Notes under the pieces: generated by a model
Seen by the model: only the letters and a program-made list of their open reading frames with translations
Databases searched by the model: none
What the model was told of the DNA's origin: nothing
Shown: in pieces, positions 45,262 to 56,591 of the stretch
Numbering within the stretch: position 1 is the first letter of the stretch
How the letters are laid out: each line of letters starts with the position of its first letter
Made by a program: the position numbers and the translations under genes
Source of the DNA: Cryptomeria japonica
Lineage: Eukaryota > Streptophyta > Pinopsida > Cupressales > Cupressaceae
Direction of reading: 5' to 3'
DNA length: 64,000 bases
Assembly (NCBI RefSeq): GCF_030272615.1
Contig: NC_081410.1
Coordinates: 226,758,915-226,822,914, forward strand

Positions 45262-46885
45262 TGGAAAAATAGGTTTTGAGGGGACCTGAAACCCCTTACA
45301 ATAGGTTTTGGAGGGACCCGAAACCCTCAGATTTTACCAGGATCTGGAACCCAAAGAACAACGCTGCCAAAGAAAATAAACCAAGAAAACCAGCAACCCA
45401 AACAAGGCTGAGCTGGCAAAAGCCAGCAAAAGCTAGCAAGCACCAGCAAACACTAGCAGAAAGAACCAGCCAAACACTTAAGATATAATCAAAATAGATC
45501 AAGTTGGCTACACCAACAAGGCTAAAGATTCAGACTATGATGAGGGCATACACCCTCAGCCAAACAACAAGGATGTTTCTGGCTCCCTTGACTTGAGACA
45601 GAGACTTCAGACAACAAAAATCATGACTAGCCCATAACCAAAAACAACCACAATCTGGACTGGGCCCTTGAAAACTATCACCAACCAGCCAGATAAGAAA
45701 AGACAAGGAAAAGGGATTTTGGAAGGCTTCCCTAACCTTAAAACTACCTTTTGAAATGACTCCCAGAACCATTTCAAAGGGTTTTGCAGTGGTACCCTCA
45801 ACCACCTTGAGCTGAAACAGAGGCCCTATCAAGAAAGCATCCATCCAACCAAGCTCCACTGCATTCTTCACCTCAATAGGAGAATACAGAAAATAGCTTG
45901 AGATAAAAGATCTAGCAACCAAAAAATCACCAGCCTCAAGAGAAAGGTCCTCCAAACCATGAGAGGAAGCACCAAAAAACTCCTTAACCACCCAAACACC
46001 AAGCAGTCACTCCACCTCCATAGGAAGGCACAACGCCTCAAGAAGAGATCCATGGGACTGAGTAGTAAGAGAAAAAGCCCTCAAAAGGAAACCATTCATG
46101 GAAGCACTGAGGGCCCACATAGAAGAAACGAGAGCACCAAAAGTGTTACCAAACTCCAACAACACATAAACAACCCCCACCTCAATAGGGAGCTAACAAA
46201 GTTTCTTTAGAAGGAGAGACCACACCAACTACAACACAATACTAGAACAACCTCTGCCCAACATAGCCACCTCAGAACAGTAGCACCCAACTCCATCCCC
46301 GAAAGATATCTCCATCTCAATAGGAGATAAACCCTTCTTAACATGCCCATAGAGAGAAGAAGGGTGCCAAGAAACGGCCCAAAACTAGGGCATATCCACC
46401 CAAAGGGCATCAGAAGAGCTCCACAAATCCCAACCCGAGATGAGGAAAATGAAAGAAGAAGCACTGCAAGAAAATCCTCTGACCCAATAGGGGAAAGGGC
46501 GCAAAGAAGGGACACAAGCCAAAGCAAAGCAAAAAGGCCTTACAAGACCAACCCAGCAGACAGGAGAGGAGGAGAGAGCCGCCAGAAATCCCCACTGGCT
46601 CCGATCCACTAAGCCCGTAGCTGCAGCAGCCCAAAGAACCGCCTTAGTGAGAGACCCCAGAATCCAATGCACCAGAAAGAGGGAACGAAGGGGGCATCAC
46701 GAATCATCTAGGTCAAGCCAGATAGCGATGCCCATAGCCAAGGCTCCCAAGCCATTGTCCTCATCGTCGTCTGAATCCTCCCATTCCTTATGTTGATGAG
46801 ATAGGTTGTAGGAATAATGAGAAGTAAAGGAGAGAAAGGTATGTTCTCTAATTGAGCAAAAATAATATTTTTCATTTTGCAATTT
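45262..46885 (-). mobile_element. GC-richer retrosequence, possibly a LINE-derived transcript copy
   Basis: A block of distinct composition (C/A-rich on plus) in AT-rich DNA. Read on the minus strand it first carries a short ORF end that is acidic (EDSDDDEDNGLGALAMG, ending IWLDLDDS, stop near 46697). A long region of open frames (46612-45530) follows. It ends GGTTTCAGGTCCCCTC..CCATAATAAAAAACAC at about 45262, which suits a LINE-like 3' tail. Inside, a P-[IM]-E-[VM] motif recurs about every 47-57 codons (plus-strand landmarks CCTCAATAGG or similar at 45876, 46017, 46179 and 46316). No known domain is recognised. Confidence 0.33.
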
Positions 46886-46889
46886 GATT

Positions 46890-48569
46890 GATCCATAGTG
46901 TGGTAACTATTTGAGACGATTCCTCTTTAGGGTAGAGATTGATATATGTTATGGTCCAAGGACTAGTATTGGTAACAAATATATGGTAGGTGGAGGTACA
47001 CACCCTTTGAGTGAAGCTTTTGGTACTCACTTTTACTTCTGCAAATCCCTTGAGCTCCTTAGAAAATTGACATAAACAAAAACCCTATTTTGAGGGTAAG
47101 TGGAAGAAACCACTCTTGCTTAATATGGACCATCTTTCCTAAAAATATAACAATATAGTCAAGAAAAGGCTATAAGGGAAAGATCATGTCAAGTAATTCA
47201 ATTCACATGGGCACACAAGAGACCATTACTTAAATACTACAAAATCTTGAGTCCAAGGAATGAAAATGAGAGAATGTGATTAAACATACCAAAGGCCATG
47301 TTTAAACATAGCCTTGGAAAAATTGACATCAATAGAATAGGAAAGGAAGAAAAACTTTGTAAGGTTTTGGAAATATCTATATGGACCCCATAGAAGACCT
47401 AAGTAAAATTCATCTAGTTACATAGCATGTTTTTAGAGGGCATACAATCCATGACATAGACAAGAAGTCTATAGTTTTTGAGCCACAAACATGAATTTTC
47501 AAAATTGTGAGTTAGTAAATAACATAGGAATAGTAGCATTACCTCATACAGTACTTTTGGAATGAACTCTCAAAGCCATTTGGAAACCATTTTCTTGTGC
47601 GTGTAGGCTTGAATCTTAGCATCAAATATGAGGTTGTTTGAGTTGCTTGGCATACAAAAGTGAAAGATCATTCAAAGATGAGAGAATAAAGAAAGCCACA
47701 ATAAATGTGGAGATCTCCTACTCCAAATAGCGTTATGACACAATAGTGATGAGGATAATGAAGTGACATTAGCAAGAATATGTAGACCAAGCCAAATCAA
47801 AACTCTAGCAAATTTAAATAATGAATTAGTAAATAGCATGAGGAATAGTAGCATTACCTCATGCACTAATTTTGGAATGAACTCTCATGGCCATTTGAAA
47901 GCCATTTTCTTATGCATCTAAACTTGAAGTTATAAGTTAACATTTTTGTTACTGTGAAGATTATGAGACAAGCCCTATAAGTAGTAATAAAATACACCAA
48001 CAATTGAAGAAATTGTTATGAAATTTACAATTCTCCTTTATGTTTGAGAGGGGCATCTCCCTCATATGATGAGATTTTGGATTTTTGAATATTTTTAATT
48101 GAAAAGTACGAAAGACAAACATGGAGAAACAAAAAAGAAAAGAGAAAATTCAACTACAAACATAAAAACACCATATAGATTCCTGAAACAAAATGAAAAG
48201 ATGACAGTTTACATCAACTATGAAAGCGCAAAGACTTCCAAATCATCTGCAAACGAAGAGTGAAAAGTTTGGACTTAACACTAAATAGAACAAATAAAAC
48301 ATAAAATAATCACCTTTTAAATATATGTTTACAATAGAACAACAAATTTTGAATTAAAATAACTCCAATTTTCTTGTCCACCACTCTTTCATCAAAATAT
48401 AAAAGATTCTCTTTTACAAATAAAACTCCTTTTTTAACTTCCTTCCCCTCTCATAATTGCTTGTTGAAATTTAAATTCCCTTTGTATTTAAAAAACCTTT
48501 CGAATTTCCATCCTCTGCTACATCTTCAAGGCATGACTCAAACTCAACCTCCATTTTGAGGAGCACGTA
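46890..48569. other. Unassigned interval with two copies of a short decayed coding repeat
   Basis: 47513-47616 and 47825-47935 are about 80-85% alike by eye (GGAATAGTAGCATTACCTCA, TGGAATGAACTCTCA, CCATTTTCTT). A third related stretch lies to the right of element 2 at 60990-61160 (shared with 47617-47790: AAATATGAGGTTGTTTG, CATTCAAAGATGAGA). On the minus strand each shows a start such as MPSNSNNLIFDA and then stops. No function is assignable. Confidence 0.5.
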
Positions 48570-49499
48570 GAAACTGTAATGCCCCGCCAGGAAACCCCGA
48601 AGGGATAAGCCAAAATTACAAGAATAGAGTGCAAATTTTTTTATTTTTTTTTTAAGTTACAACACATAAGATACAACAAGATATCAAAGATTCAGATTAC
48701 ATAGCGGAAGACTTCAACTAACACCTAGAGAGTTTCCCAACGAGATTACTTAAATTTTCACAATACACTTTACTCACACAATTAATCCATTAAGCTGAAT
48801 ATCTTAATAATGAGATAATTCATAATCAGGATAATTTCTTTCAAAGGATGGAAATATAAATCACAACAAAGATTCATCCATTAAGATCCATTCATCAACC
48901 TCATTCAAGCTTTTCAATTTAAAATTACAAACCCTACATCTACATTCTAATACACTAGGATTTCATCATAACATAAGAGATCTTTCCAAGCATATTTAAA
49001 TTCCTTAACAACAACTGAATATCATCTATTACTCTAAGATACATTATTCCATATTCCAACTTATTGCATTAAAAAGGACGATTTCACACATGCATTACGA
49101 TAAATCGCATCTCAACCAATTATGCATTAGATCCACATGGCATTCAAGATAGAACTGAGTATAAGCATTAACAGTTAATTCCATTTATCCACTTAACCAT
49201 TTAACATAAGCTAAACATACATGATAAAGCTGAGTAAAGGGAACATAAGAGAATACGTCACATAACACCAAAATGATCTCGAAGTTCACCCCTAAAGGGC
49301 TACATCTCCGGGTCTGCGCAACTGCAAGACCCCTCTGATAATTAATAAAGTTAAGAGTACAAGAGGTTACACTATACAATCCAGCCATCAAGGCGATACA
49401 TAAATGATATACAGATGACCACATCGGTCCATAATACATAAACGATCCTTACAAAGAACAGGATCCAGCTGAACATAATCAAAGCTAAAACAAGAGGTC

Positions 49500-50020
49500 C
49501 AGATGAGCATCCATAAACTGAGCCATCACCACCCAAGGTCTAACATGGAACCGACTCTCACAAGGGCAGAGACAAAGGACGACTCACAAGGGTACTCAAA
49601 ACAGGACAAAACGACCACACACTAGCGAACGTAGGGACAAGTGTCATCACACAACCTGGTATGGATACCATGGCAAGTCTTCATAGGTCCCGGCCCATAC
49701 ACTGGTAACCCTGGCAACCTAATCCGAACTTCCGGCCCATCCAAGCCTCATGTGGACCCACATATCCTCTCGTGATGACAAGGAAGGTAGTTTGCCATTT
49801 CAGGCCTTCTCACAGCATGTCGAATCTATGATAGCACTCGTCTCATGTGTGAGGCACAATTATCTTAATTATAAATTACATTCTAATCTACTTAGGTTAT
49901 CACTTAATAGACTCACTTTCGACGGGTTACCCAGCAGCCACTTTGGGCGCGGCCCCCAATCGAAAGCCACTTTCCCATACGACACTAGACTAAACTCAGA
50001 CGAACTCAAAACCAAGGAAT
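49500..50020 (-). promoter_or_regulatory. Conserved LTR core shared with element 1
   Basis: The reverse complement of this block is clearly related to 27240-27610 in the 5' LTR of element 1. Shared words in order are GGGTAACCCGTCGAAAGT (GGATAACCCGTCAAAAGT), GAGAAGGCCTGAAATGGC, TTGTCATCACGAGAGGAT, GGGTCCACATGAGGCTT, CGGGACCTATGAAG, CCATGGTATCCA and TGATGACACTTGTCCC. Conservation across otherwise divergent LTRs suggests a function such as promoter, RNA start or packaging. Which one is not known. Confidence 0.6.
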
Positions 50021-51099
50021 AGATATGGTCAGACGAACGGAGTTCAAGAAGGAGAACAATCGTCTGGTCAAACACGACTCAAGGGTAATCACTTACGGAC
50101 GGTACTCTAACTAGAGACCTGACAACTAAGGTTAACCACGAATCATCATTCGACTCACTCAAGAGGATATGACCAATTATGACAACATCACAATACAACA
50201 GTCAACTCAGAAATCGAGGACTAAAACAGGAACACCAAATCATCCTTACGACAGGGTCCTTTAAACAAGCAAAACATGCCATTTCATAATTAAAGGCGAA
50301 TACAGTAATTAAACTCGCAATGTAATAATCAGAAAGGACAATGATTTCTCAAATTGATTTAAACATTAAAATCGATCAAGTTTTTCTACAAGATCTAAAT
50401 CAAATTACAGTTATCTACCTCAACAAGGGATAATTTGTTCTTGGTTTTCTAACTCCTAAGGTTCAAGCATCGAACAGGCAAATTAAGCCATGGAGAGTTT
50501 TAACCCATTCATATTAATCAAATTCAGACAACCATTAAGCGATTTAAACAAGGATACATTTAATCTCCAACAAACGTCATTAACATACCGGTCTAAAACC
50601 GACCTCTACAGTTTCGTATTTCAGCGATCTTCCAATAACATATTATTCTCTATTATTTTTAAACAATACTACCTCAATTAGCCAAGTGCTCTAATTAGCT
50701 AGAAGGTAAGATCTAGGTTTAATAATCCAAGATCAGACAAATATAATCATCAATATTCAATTGCGAAAATCAATAGTTTTTAAAACTTAATCAGAAAAGA
50801 GCATAAGTCATGTAATGAGATCGAATGATGACTAACTTACAAACTCCATTATAGAATTAATCAACACCAATTATCGTTTATTATTCTTTTGCTACCCTAA
50901 TCAAGATTAAGCACTAATTGATACTCATCATTTAAAAAAAAAACATACATTAACAACATGTCGTTTGCATTCTTTTTTTTTTTGAATGATAAGAAAAAAC
51001 ACATTAAAAAAAAACATTTAATAAACCCCTTTCTTTTTTTTAAGTCCAAAGAAAAACGCATTTTAAAGAAAACTAATTAAAAAAAGCATTAGGCGAAGG

Positions 51100-51345
51100 G
51101 GGAGGGCGGGCCGTGCCCTAACCCTACCCCAGCCGCAAGCAATGAGGGTCCCCGTGGGCGGCGCTCACGATGGTGCCCGCAGGGTGCCGCGGCGCCCTGC
51201 GGCCACCGCCGTGAGCCGCAGGCACCACGGACTACAGCAGTCTGCAAGCACGCGAAAGGCGCGGGGGAGGAGAACCAGCGGGGGAGAGGGGAGAGGGAGC
51301 GGTGGAGCTCCGCTCCCCGCCTCCAAACCCCAAACCCACGGGTTA
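51100..51345. other. GC-rich, CpG-rich island inside the LTR of element 2 (left copy)
   Basis: About 250 bp of strongly G/C-rich sequence in an otherwise AT-rich LTR. It contains an imperfect inverted repeat spanning 51158-51219, with a near-perfect core palindrome at 51179-51200 centred on GCCGCGGC. The right LTR has the same island. The 122-codon ORF across it is not supported as a gene. Confidence 0.8.
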
Positions 51346-52774
51346 AACAACAAAAAAAAAATAAACACGCGCCCAGTTCGGTGAACCATGCAACGCGCGG
51401 GCTCGCTAAAAAGGTAGAATATATATTTTTTTTTTAAAAATGAAACACCCAGTTCGGAACCAATTAAAAACCCAAACGCCCACAGCAACTCTGATAATAA
51501 ATATATACATTTGCTAATAAAAAAAAAACACACAGTCCGAACTTCATCAAACGTCCATCATAAAATCGGTAAAGACTATAAATTTCGATTTGCTGTGAGT
51601 TCAGTTTAAACGAACAAGGTTTGATGTCAAATTTTCTTGGTGGTTTTCTCAGCCATAACAACACCCAAGGGTTTCAAACACCCAAAAACAAAGAGCATTT
51701 AACCAACATCTCAAAACCAAAATTCCCAGCCAATTCAAAATGGACCATCACATTGATTTTCAATAACAAGTTCAGATTCCTACCTTAAAACGCAATCCTG
51801 GAATGGCTGAAGGAGAGCCCCAATCTTCAGCTCCCAAATTCTCCAATTTCCATTCCCAACCAAAAATCTTCTCCAAATTTGTCCATCTTCCCCAATTTTC
51901 CCCAATTTTGGGTTATATGGAAGAGTTGACCCAAAAATTCCATTTTTGGAATAAAAACTTTTATTTAAAAATAATACTCAAAAATTAATTCTTTTCAACA
52001 ATATCAACAATATAACTTGCTTTTCAAATCAAGAACGATTTCTCATTTTATTGAAATTTAATCTTTCTAATTTAATAATCCAATAGAATACAATTAATCT
52101 ATTGCGATAAAATACAAGACTTTTCTTTTTTCAACAACATAATTATAATGCATTAAATATTCCAATTCAATCATTAAATCAAATTTGCTTCCAATTTAAA
52201 ACAGGCAATTCATTAACAAGAAAAATCGCATAACGAAAACCCGTTTACTTTAGCCCATTAATCTTCATTGCACAAACGCATATTAATCAAGATAATTACT
52301 AAAGACTAATTAACCAATTTAACCATGCACATCAAGCACGCAAACCGAGAAGGTCAACCAAACAGACGACTCGCAAACCCAAACAAAAAGGGATTACTGA
52401 CGACGACTGGCGATGCTCACTAGAGCACGACTAAGGTCAACCAGGGTCTTACGACCATCCAATCCGACTCTAAGGATTAAAAAGGTATGCTCAAACCTGT
52501 AAAACCAGGTGACGACGAACTTCGCACTCATGCGACTTCGTACCTGAAATCTCCTGCAACCAACGATCATACATGCATACATATATAATAACCTAATGAA
52601 TGCGTTAGCTCGATGAATACCACGAAATAAGAACACTAACAACTAGCATACAACTAGTGAGAAACCACATCAATAGCTATGCGTTAATTCAAACATCTGA
52701 CTATAACATAATATTACGATAAACTAATCAAGATTAAACCAGGGTTAGAAGTAGACTAGGGTAGGGGTACTACA

Positions 52775-52787
52775 TTCTCCCCCCCTA
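52775..52787 (-). other. Polypurine tract of element 2
   Basis: On the minus strand TAGGGGGGGAGAA directly precedes the 3' LTR start TGTAGTACC. This primes plus-strand DNA synthesis. Confidence 0.88.
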
Positions 52788-55700
52788 GGTTCCGACTTAC
52801 TCCTGGAAGTCGTAAGGCTAGATGAAGAATATGTCGTACGCATCAGCCCTGAAACTCATTCAACAACGATCAAATTGCACATAGAAAACTTTCCATAATA
52901 AATGAAATATAAGTTGCAAAATCCTTTACAAACGCCATTATCCATTGGCAAGATACATCTAAAACCATACATTCCTTACAATATTCTAGGAATTATCCAC
53001 AATCATAACAGAGAAACAAGTATTTTCTTCCTTTCATTGTACCAAATTAAAACATTACAAAGAGGTAAATAGCAATTACCATGATCATCGATCAAAAATG
53101 ACAGAAAAACATGCCATAAGATCAATTTTCCTTTACCAATCCATCTTTATCATAAGATTTTATCAAATAGAACTAACTCAAAACATCGATTACTACAACC
53201 AAATTATCTTCCATAATAAAAGAGCAACATAAATAACTCAATGGTTACACTTGCCAGGCATAAGAAAACCTTTCCAAAGACTATGTCCCATAACATAGCG
53301 ACAAGCTAACACAATCTACTCCATGATACAAATAATAACCATCCACATACTGGAATGCATAACAGAAAAGGCCACATGCGAGCATGTTTAATGCTCGGTC
53401 AATGATAACATGCACGATCAGCATCTCTATGCCTGATCTCAGAACAACAATATGATCATAAAAATCCAATATCTCACTCAAAGGCTTGATGGTGCTAGGC
53501 ACACCATAGCGGTGCTACCTTCCATTCAAGGCCTTTGTGAATATCCCTTGTTGTGTAAGGTGGTTAGCCTCCAAGAGATAGTCACCACACATAGGTAGGT
53601 AGTGGATACTAGCTGCATTACAGCCTCACACACCTCCATCCTCAAGGTTCCTTGCGTCTACTTCCTCGTATACACTCATCCAAGCCCGTCTCCTACGTTC
53701 TTGGAGAGGAATTTACATTGCAACACAAGACCAGCATCCGAAAACAATAAGGATAAACCAGTTTAGCCACCAAAGTATAGAAGAATAAAGATAATAAATC
53801 CTCAATTCCAACAGTAAGGCAAGAAAATAATCCGGAATCTCAACACCAAATCAAAAGTGCAAAAGATCACAAGATCGTGGCTAAACCTTCACAGTCAAAG
53901 TAGAATAAATTGCTGGCCCACAAAGAAATAAATAACTAAATAAACGAAATTCATAAGTGCACATTACACCACTACGTGACTAATAACTAGCCACCAATGA
54001 GGAAGGAAGGAACAATCGTCAAGCTATCCTAGTAGCTCATCATATGGTGTGGCCAAGTCACACATCCACATGGCATGGCAGTGTGCACCTCGACATCACC
54101 CCGCATCACGTCGTCACGTGGCATGGCTCTACCCAATACCTAGCGGTAGGCCGCATGGAAATGTCTACTACATCCCGCATCGTGTCTCAGCACGGCATGG
54201 CAATACTCCAAGCGGACAAGGCACGCAATGGACGTATCCCGCATGGTAGTGTACCCCGCGGATAAGGCACGCGCTGGTCACACTCCGCATAGCGATGTTC
54301 CTAGAAGGATACTCGCCGTAAGCCAGAGGTATACATGACTATGGTCCATCCACATGCCTACCGACACATACTAACTGGCAGCACATGCGAATAAACCTAC
54401 CTTTCATGAAGACAAGGCAAAGGATCCTCCAATAGAATCCAACAATATGCTCAAAAACTGCCATCTATATGCTCAAAATGAAGGATAGGAATAAGCTGGC
54501 ACACATAAACCTATAAATAGATTCATCAAAGGGAAAGTATTGAGTACACCTTGATACAGTTTAGTAGTACAACTATATCATTCCTCGAAGTAGAGAAGCT
54601 AAAGTCGCTTCGCGCCGACATTACTCGTACGCCAATCCATACTATTCAAGGAACGGTCACTACGAATACTACCCCTTAACATACCGAGTTATCCACAACC
54701 CGAGGTTTGGTACTCAGTAGGGAAACAATAAGCAACATCACATAGACAGTATGGTCTCCCATACTCATAAGCAACATATCCTCCATGGTTGATTACTTCA
54801 CCAAACCATGGGCACATAAGATAAGCACTGGTTTCTTACAATACACATAATTACACCAATACTGGTTTAGTCACATTTACGGGGAATACTTTTCAGTACG
54901 CTAACATCTATACAAGGAAGGTTTCAATTATGCTTTCTATATAAGTAACTGAATCAAGTTTACTCTGGATACAAGTACTGAAATTATTAACAATTCACAT
55001 TTATATAAGGAATTAACATCATTCCTATAGCTTTCTCGAATCTCACTAAGCATTCATAATTAAATTACTAGCTAAGCAGATTCATTTCTAAAGCTTAAGA
55101 CTTTCATCTATCACTATGAAGCCAAAAAAACATACATACAATTTCACATGTTTTATAAGCATTCTATTTAACTCAATGCATTCCTTAATACCATTTCTTA
55201 AAAAAAAATTTCTTATGATTAGGCAAAGAGAGGGGAAAAAGAGTTTGATAATCAAACTGTTTCCTACAGAAACACAAGATCAATCAAGATCACGCTATAA
55301 TATTAAATTTCTCACTTAAGTCTATCATTTCAATTACACAGTTTTCATTTCGCTACCGTTAAAAGAATGGCGATCCGCCTAGCAAAACATTTCCAATAAT
55401 TATGGTTGCCACAGGAGGTTCTAGTTTTCCAAACAAAGCAGAGATCAATAGAGGCAATCTTTTCGAGAATGCAAGACCTCTTAAGAACACACATTTATAA
55501 TAGTACAATATAGACACATGTCATAATTTGCAACCTATTAGAAATCATATTACGATCAAAGATAAGCAAAGAGCTATTACCCCAAATAAAACATATTAAT
55601 GCATGCACATCAAACAAGCTTTCCATTCGCACTTTCTAAACACATTAAGGTAATTCCACATACCCAAAAGCGAGTTCAATGGAGCATTTGCTAAAATAAT

Positions 55701-56574
55701 CTTCAATCAATCTGGTTTAATAAAACACATAAGACAATCTTTCGAAAAACACATAAAACAATCTTTCAGGGAACACATTAATACTTTCTCGAAGCTACAA
55801 TAACATGCTCCTTTAATACTTCTTCTACCAACCAAGCAGTTTCACATAATTCATCTATTCGCATAGCAATGCACCTTACTAAGGTAGAATTTAATCATGC
55901 TACTCCTACAACATACATATGGAGAATTCTTTAACCAAACACATACAGTTTTCTCCCATCACCCAATATAAATTTTTAAACCCATAGCCCTCCTTTATAA
56001 TCTAAAAACATAAGCGACATAAGGCTCATACACAAGGGTTCAAGAAGTCACACCCTTTTCTCTCTTGCAAACAAGAAACTCAAATCAAAGATAATTACAC
56101 ATATCATAATCCTTTTAATTTCCAGAAGAAAGAGAGAGGAATGGTGATGATCATTTAATTTTCCACAAAATAAGCATTCAATAATTGCCATACTAGTCCT
56201 TCAAGTGGACAACATTAAACTAAATCATAATTTTTAAACAGATATAATTCGCACTTTCAGATTCAAGACAAGCACGGACCAATCCAAATGGATCAGTCTA
56301 AAGAGTACAACACTCAAAGGGGAAGGTACATACGACTCTCTTTCAGAATAAGAGTAATCGTAGACCAAGACATCAATAGGCAAACAATGCACATACTAGC
56401 ACTCAAATGCCAACATCGAGAAGGCGAAAACAAGGTGTGAACATACATGTTACACACTAGCTAAGGTCTGCTCAATCACTCACATGCAAAAGGAGGACAA
56501 GCATACACATAAGGTCGATACACCTCACACAAATAGAGGGCACACGCGACACCAGAGATCCCAATGTTTGCAAC
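52788..56574 (-). mobile_element. Noncoding interior of element 2
   Basis: About 3.8 kb with no ORF over 75 codons and no gag, zinc knuckle, protease, RT or integrase motif in any frame I read. 54040-54330 is richer in GC and repeats a CCGCATGG / GGCATGGCA word with short spacers. 55728-55775 has a 24-bp unit twice (AACACATAARACAATCTTTC). The rest is AT-rich. In LARDs the interior RNA is thought to act only as a packaged, structured RNA. Confidence 0.8.
54040..54330. repeat. Degenerate CCGCATGG-type repeats in the interior of element 2
   Basis: Words such as GGCATGGCAGTGTGCACC, CCGCATGGAAATGTC, CCGCATGGTAGTGTACC and CCGCATAGCGATGTTCC recur at irregular spacing, together with GACAAGGCACGC and GATAAGGCACGC. 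CpG density is higher than in the neighbouring interior. Confidence 0.6.
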
Positions 56575-56589
56575 TTGGCTCTGATACCA
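56575..56589 (-). other. Primer-binding site of element 2
   Basis: On the minus strand TGGTATCAGAGCCAA begins two bases after the end of the 5' LTR. It is the exact initiator-Met-tRNA-type site of plant LTR retrotransposons. It fixes the element's orientation. Confidence 0.95.
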
Positions 56590-56591
56590 AA

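Larger units (their letters stand above)
48575..52774 (-). repeat. 3' LTR of element 2 (4200 bp)
   Basis: On its own strand it starts TGTAGTACCCCTACC and ends GGGGCATTACA. Same length as the other LTR, with about 30-35 scattered differences, several of them in A/T runs and at CG dinucleotides. Contains the GC-rich island at 51100-51345 and short ORFs that recur in the partner LTR purely because of identity. Confidence 0.95.

Noticed and set aside
51158-51219. Possible rho-independent-like terminator or bacterial insertion because of the GC hairpin
   Set aside because: Context is a plant LTR with a TSD; no bacterial genes or codon use nearby.
51165-51533. 122-codon ORF present in both LTRs of element 2 (also 59182-59550)
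   Set aside because: It follows the GC island and its recurrence is due to recent LTR duplication; not evidence of a gene.
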